Below, one piece after another: positions 60,162-64,000 of a DNA stretch of 64,000 nucleotides; positions within the stretch are counted from its first letter, which is position 1, and every line of letters starts with the position of its first letter. Source of the DNA: Clostridiales bacterium (lineage in GTDB: Bacteria > Bacillota > Clostridia > Oscillospirales > Oscillospiraceae); the NCBI GenBank assembly GCA_022775085.1, contig JALFJQ010000016.1, forward strand, positions 31,290-95,289, given 5' to 3'. The position numbers and the translations under genes were made by a program. Below the pieces are notes generated by a model. That model saw only the letters and a program-made list of their open reading frames with translations, was not told the DNA's origin and made no database searches.

Positions 60162-62921
60162 TCAAATACCGGGGAATATCAGGGTAACCTTGAACAGATC
60201 GCCGTCCACCAGCAGCTGGAGTTCCCCTTTTTGCAGCTCCATCAGGCTCTTGGCTATGTTCAGGCCCAGGCCGCTGCCCTCGGTGTTCCGGGAATCGTCT
60301 CCACGGACGAACCGCTCCATCAGCTCGTCAGCACCGATGTTCAGCTCCTCCCGGGAAATGTTCTTCACCGACAGGATCACCTTGCCGCCCATCTGGGAAA
60401 GATCGATATACAGCCGGGTGCCGGGCATGGCGTACTTCACCGCGTTGCCCAAAAGGTTACTCAGCACCCGCCAGACCAGCCGTCCGTCCGCCATCATGGG
60501 AAGGCTTTTGTCATCATGCCGGAATACGGGGCTCAGCATGGCCCGGTCCAGCTTATCGGCAAACTCACCCAGTGCCTGATTCACGGCCTCTACCGCATCC
60601 ACCTTCGTAATGTCAACGGTCATGTTGCCGGTGCTGGCCTTGCTCATGTCCATCAGGTCGTCAATGAGCTTTTTCAGCCGCTGGGACTGGCGATCCAGAA
60701 CCGCAAGGTATTCCTTCCGCTCCTCCTCTGTCTGCGCCTTTTGCAGCAGGTCAACATAGTTGATGATGGAGGTCAGGGGCGTCTTAATGTCGTGGGACAC
60801 GTTGGTAATCAGCTCCGTCTTCATCCGCTCGGATTTGAGCCTTCTCTGGGCAGCGTCCATGGTGACCCCTGCCAGATTGTTAAGGCTCTGGGCGAACTGG
60901 GAGAAGGCGCCAACCATGTGCTTATCGTCCACCTTGATGTCCAGATCGCCCTTGCTCATGCGGGAAGCGCTGTCCATGAGCTTTCCGAAGCAGTAAGCGC
61001 CGTAGCAGATGAGCAGTATCCAAATCGCAATCGCCCACAGGGTACTGTTAAAGCCAAGAACCAGCAAAATGCACACTACTCCGGCCAGCAGCCACTGCCA
61101 CACCAGCGGCAGGTAGGAAATGAACCGGTTCACCCGTTTTTCCAGCCAGCCGGCGCAGCCGCAGAGGATGCCCCACAGCTTTTTCGCCATCTTCACCAGC
61201 CAGGGCCAGGCTTTCATGCTGAGAATATTCTCCAGCCATACGGCAAACCGCACGCACAGCCGCAGGCACCAGCCGCACACCGTATTGCGCCACCAGAAGC
61301 CGCCGGGAGTCTTCAGCTGCGCAACAAACGCGTAGCAGAAGCCCACGAACACAAGGCATCCCACATAGCACAGGGCGATGCCGATGCAGCAGGCGGTGAG
61401 CACATCGCTGGACAGGAGATACTGCATCAGGGCCACTCCGCCAGCGAAACATCCCGCAATCACGCAGCCGCCGCCCACCAGATACACATCCAGCGGGATG
61501 CGGTTCAGACCCCCGGCCCTTACCTCGGGGTCACCGGGCTTCCGGCCCGCGGCAGAGCACAGGTACACCGCCGTGGCAGCCAGCCCTAACAGGCACAGGC
61601 CCACCATGGGCAGCAAGTACTGGCGATACTGCCGGACGATCTTCACCAGATTCCACGCGGCGGCATCCCTGTCGTTGTCGCCGATGTACAGTGTCACTGT
61701 CATCTCCGGCATGGTGACGTAGACATACTTTGCTTCCACTTCCTCGCCGGTTGTGCTGTCATAGTAAGCAATTCCGTTGATCTGGTAGCTGCTCAGGGGC
61801 TTGTCGCCCACCATGACAGGTTCCGTGACTGGGATGTCCGGCACCGTTTCCACGGGAGCCGTGGTGGGGGGTACGGTCTCCGCCGTGGTCTCCGGGGCGG
61901 CGGTTTCCTCGGTGTAGCTAACCACGGTTTCTTCCACATTCTCCGGGGTTTCCCCTTCCTCGGGGACGGCGGAGGCGTTGGAGGGTTCGCCCTCGGTGTA
62001 AACGGTTTCCTCCGCCGAAGCTGCCGTCTCCACGGGATTGCCGTTTTCATCGGTGGGGACAGGCTCCTCCACAGGGACAGTATCAGTCACTGTGGTTTCG
62101 GGTACGGTTGCGGCTGTGGTCTCCCGGATGGTTTCCTCCGGCTCGGGAATGTTGCCGGTAAAGACCAGATAACCGCTTTCATCGGTGGTCAGGCGGCCCA
62201 CAGGGTTCGTATCGGAAATTTCATAGATGATAGCCCCGTCCGCATCGATACAGCAAAAATAAAGCGGTTGGTCATTGTCAATCGTGGGGCTGTCTTCAAA
62301 GCCCCGGAACACCACACGCCCGGATTCGTCCTTAAAGATAAATCCAATGCTGATGTCGCTGCTGTAATTGGAACGGTCAGCGGTATCGCCAATGCTGATT
62401 CCGTACACGCTGCTGCCCATGGGCTGGATGGCATCATAGAGGAAGGACTCTCCCGGCTCCACCGTGTGGGGAAAATCTTCCCCATCATCCGACTGCTCGT
62501 CTGCCGCGATGCTTTCCACCAGATACAGATAGTTCCCGCTAACGGGGAATTTGTAGCTCAGCCAGCCTTGATTTTCCGCCGCATCCATGTTGTAGGAGCT
62601 GAGAACCTTGCCCTCGGCATCGGAGATGGTATAGGCGTTATTGGGGTAATTACGGATAAACCAGTCTGTGTCACCATAGTATTCCCGGAACAGATCCTCC
62701 GGGCAGCCGCCCAAAATTTTGCTGGAGTAGGACATGGCTATCTGAGACGCGTAATTTCTTGCGTTGTCCTGTTCCTGCCCGGCCCGGTATTCCTCCACAG
62801 TCTTGTTGTACAGGTCCATTTCCGACAGGCCGATAATACAGCCGATGCCCCCCACCGCGCCCAGCAGGCACAGGGCGCACAGGATGATGGCGATAAATTT
62901 GATTGCGATGTGATTTTTCAT
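60162..62921 (-). CDS. Very large sensor histidine kinase with multi-pass membrane block
   Basis: A 919-residue kinase. Order: TM1 (about 8-30); outside domain to about 270; a Pro/Thr/Glu-rich stretch (about 265-370, e.g. TEETAAPETTAETVPPTT); a further folded part to about 425; then about six membrane helices between 430 and 660; a HAMP-like segment (DSASRMSKGDLDIKVDDKH); HisKA with His710 in NVSHDIKTPLTSI; HATPase with NLLGNAVKYAMPG and GSGLGLNIAKSL. The extra membrane helices are unusual for this class. It overlaps its regulator by 4 bp. Signal unknown. Confidence 0.92.
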   Translation of the reverse strand: MKNHIAIKFIAIILCALCLLGAVGGIGCIIGLSEMDLYNKTVEEYRAGQEQDNARNYASQIAMSYSSKILGGCPEDLFREYYGDTDWFIRNYPNNAYTISDAEGKVLSSYNMDAAENQGWLSYKFPVSGNYLYLVESIAADEQSDDGEDFPHTVEPGESFLYDAIQPMGSSVYGISIGDTADRSNYSSDISIGFIFKDESGRVVFRGFEDSPTIDNDQPLYFCCIDADGAIIYEISDTNPVGRLTTDESGYLVFTGNIPEPEETIRETTAATVPETTVTDTVPVEEPVPTDENGNPVETAASAEETVYTEGEPSNASAVPEEGETPENVEETVVSYTEETAAPETTAETVPPTTAPVETVPDIPVTEPVMVGDKPLSSYQINGIAYYDSTTGEEVEAKYVYVTMPEMTVTLYIGDNDRDAAAWNLVKIVRQYRQYLLPMVGLCLLGLAATAVYLCSAAGRKPGDPEVRAGGLNRIPLDVYLVGGGCVIAGCFAGGVALMQYLLSSDVLTACCIGIALCYVGCLVFVGFCYAFVAQLKTPGGFWWRNTVCGWCLRLCVRFAVWLENILSMKAWPWLVKMAKKLWGILCGCAGWLEKRVNRFISYLPLVWQWLLAGVVCILLVLGFNSTLWAIAIWILLICYGAYCFGKLMDSASRMSKGDLDIKVDDKHMVGAFSQFAQSLNNLAGVTMDAAQRRLKSERMKTELITNVSHDIKTPLTSIINYVDLLQKAQTEEERKEYLAVLDRQSQRLKKLIDDLMDMSKASTGNMTVDITKVDAVEAVNQALGEFADKLDRAMLSPVFRHDDKSLPMMADGRLVWRVLSNLLGNAVKYAMPGTRLYIDLSQMGGKVILSVKNISREELNIGADELMERFVRGDDSRNTEGSGLGLNIAKSLMELQKGELQLLVDGDLFKVTLIFPGI

Positions 62922-63616
62922 TTCCGGTCACTCTCCATCTTATAGCCCTGTCCCCAGACCACCTTCAAATACCGGGGTTCTGAGGGGTTGATCTCAATTT
63001 TTTCCCGCAGGTGCCGGATGTGCACCGCCACCGCGCCTTCGCTGCCCAGCGCCGTCTCCTGCCACACGGACTCATAGAGCACCTTGGTAGAGAATACCTT
63101 GCCGGGATTCGCCATGAGCAAGTGCAGAATCGCGTATTCCGTGGGGGTCAGGGACACGTTCTCCCCGTCCACCGTCACGGATTTGGTGCGGTCATCCAGG
63201 GTCACGCCGCCTACCGTCAGGTTACCGTCAACGGTTTCCGGCTTGCTGCCAAGGCGGTCATACCGCCGCAGCTGGGAGCGAACCCGGGCCAGCACCTCCA
63301 CCGGCACAAAGGGCTTGGTAATATAGTCGTCCGCGCCCACGTTCAGGCCCAGCACCTTGTCCTCGGTTTCGGACTTGGCAGTGAGCAGGATAATGGGGGC
63401 ATTGGAAAATTCCCGGATTTTGGAGGTTGCCGTAATCCCATCCATCACCGGCATCATCACGTCAAGCAAAATCAGGTGGATGTCATTTTTCCGAACCACA
63501 TCCAGAGCCTCCTGGCCGGTGTAGGCTTCAAACAAATTGTATCCCTCCGGCGTCAGGTAGATTTTCAGTGCGTTGACAATATCCGGCTGATCGTCGCAAA
63601 TCAAAACGTTGTACAT
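62918..63616 (-). CDS. OmpR-family response regulator of the large kinase
   Basis: A 232-residue regulator: VLICDDQPDIVNAL, phospho-Asp52 in LILLDVMMPVMDG, ADDYITKPF, and a winged helix (TPTEYAILHLLMANPG, VAVHIRHLREKIE) close to VanR/YycF types. It is the first gene of the pair. GAGGGG lies before the ATG. Confidence 0.95.
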   Translation of the reverse strand: MYNVLICDDQPDIVNALKIYLTPEGYNLFEAYTGQEALDVVRKNDIHLILLDVMMPVMDGITATSKIREFSNAPIILLTAKSETEDKVLGLNVGADDYITKPFVPVEVLARVRSQLRRYDRLGSKPETVDGNLTVGGVTLDDRTKSVTVDGENVSLTPTEYAILHLLMANPGKVFSTKVLYESVWQETALGSEGAVAVHIRHLREKIEINPSEPRYLKVVWGQGYKMESDRK

Positions 63617-63649
63617 GGCCCCTCGCCCCTCTTTCTCTTATCTGATTCT

Positions 63650-63694
63650 ATTATACCATCCTGTTTCTTAAGAAGAAAGAGGATGAATTCTTAA
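63650..63694 (-). promoter_or_regulatory. Promoter of the two-component pair with TTAAGAA direct repeats
   Basis: On the minus strand TATAAT lies at 63655-63650. TTAAGAA occurs twice upstream (63671-63665 and 63694-63688), 23 bases apart, in the -35 zone where a good -35 is absent. This fits binding of an OmpR-type activator, perhaps its own product. Confidence 0.5.
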
Positions 63695-63859
63695 AAAGTT
63701 ATTAAGGCAGCACCGCACAATGGGAGCTGCGGGCTTCAGCAGATCTTTTACCCAGATCTTCACAAGCAGTCCAACGTATTGCGGCCGAGGCATAGCTGAG
63801 GAAGTGCCTTTGACGCCCTGCCATCGTCACAGTCCGATGGACTGTCACAGGCAGAAAAA

Positions 63860-64000
63860 CCCCGTCCTTTCGGACGAGGCTCTTATGTTGGCATTACCTA
63901 CCTTCCTGGGTAGGCCAAGTATTGTCCTTGCGTTCAACAAGATGCCTGTGGCATCTTGAAGCAAGAAAGAGCCCCGTCCTTTCGGACGAGGCTCTTATGT
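63860..64000. repeat. Direct repeats of CCCCGTCCTTTCGGACGAGG
   Basis: The 29-base sequence CCCCGTCCTTTCGGACGAGG plus CTCTTATGT occurs at 63860-63888 and again at 63972-64000, 112 bases apart. Each forms a GTCC/GGAC hairpin, and on the minus strand the first runs into TTTTT. Between them are other small hairpins (GCCTGTGGCATC). The region 63695-64000 has no credible gene. Confidence 0.75.

Noticed and set aside
63860..64000. Possible CRISPR array
   Set aside because: Only two repeats 112 bases apart, spacers are not unique-type and contain hairpins, and no cas gene is in the window.

Overview
The window reads as chromosomal DNA of a GC-rich, spore-lineage Clostridia, most likely a gut Oscillospirales/Ruminococcaceae relative. 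The reasons are inferred from content: a T-box leader, the HisG-short/HisZ pair, an L27 with a Prp-cleavable N-terminal extension, a BofA homologue, a PPi-dependent phosphofructokinase, large serine recombinases, and several families of palindromic intergenic repeats of the kind common in this group. No species can be named from the sequence alone.

Layout. 1-3.4 kb (minus strand): a histidine operon, yerC-like regulator > hisZ > hisG > hisD > hisC (cut by the window edge), with a palindrome lying on the -10 of its promoter. 3.5-17.7 kb (plus strand): a complete branched-chain amino acid pathway, ilvE from its own promoter, then a T-box-controlled run ilvA-leuA-leuC-leuD-leuB-ilvB-ilvN-ilvC-ilvD, ending in a translationally coupled DUF815 AAA ATPase. 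17.8-24.0 kb: a nitroreductase, then a minus-strand nucleoside salvage set tdk-deoC-deoD-deoB-cdd and a BMP-family lipoprotein. 24.2-28.7 kb: a DUF4349 lipoprotein, a large membrane protein, a papain-fold-like protein, a C_GCAxxG protein and sfsA. 28.7-29.3 kb: tRNA-Val, tRNA-Gln and a tandemly duplicated, decayed copy of the tRNA-Gln 3' region.

29.5-40.5 kb: an MBOAT acyltransferase with its DHHW/AlgX-like partner, a beta-CASP metallo-hydrolase, a NusG-II protein, the rplU-prp-rpmA-obgE ribosome cluster, an AraC regulator and the PPi-phosphofructokinase. 41.1-42.9 kb is a scar-like zone: a half tRNA-Leu next to an intact tRNA-Leu, a small DUF6061-like gene, a 61-residue gene and three degenerate copies of a short peptide-coding unit. 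42.9-52.3 kb holds two antimicrobial-peptide response modules placed tail to tail: a lantibiotic-immunity-type ABC transporter divergent from its two-component system, and a Bce-like RR-HK-ATPase-FtsX set. The FtsX gene appears to carry a one-base frameshift near its 3' end, and a 7-4-7 inverted repeat typical of BceR sites precedes the ATPase.

53.0-57.6 kb is the clearest mobile segment: two tandem large serine recombinases with an unknown gene, an XRE regulator, a DUF6809-like gene and another small gene. After it come an XRE/TPR regulator, a BofA-like protein, an MscS channel and an OmpR-type two-component system whose 919-residue kinase has a long Pro/Thr/Glu-rich linker and a multi-pass membrane block. 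Three intergenic repeat families recur through the window and sit between genes that otherwise look co-transcribed. No CRISPR array, rRNA, prophage structural gene or plasmid origin was seen. The strongest leads for something undescribed are the degenerate peptide repeats at 42.4-42.9 kb, the tRNA-Gln tandem scar, the recombinase element and the large kinase.
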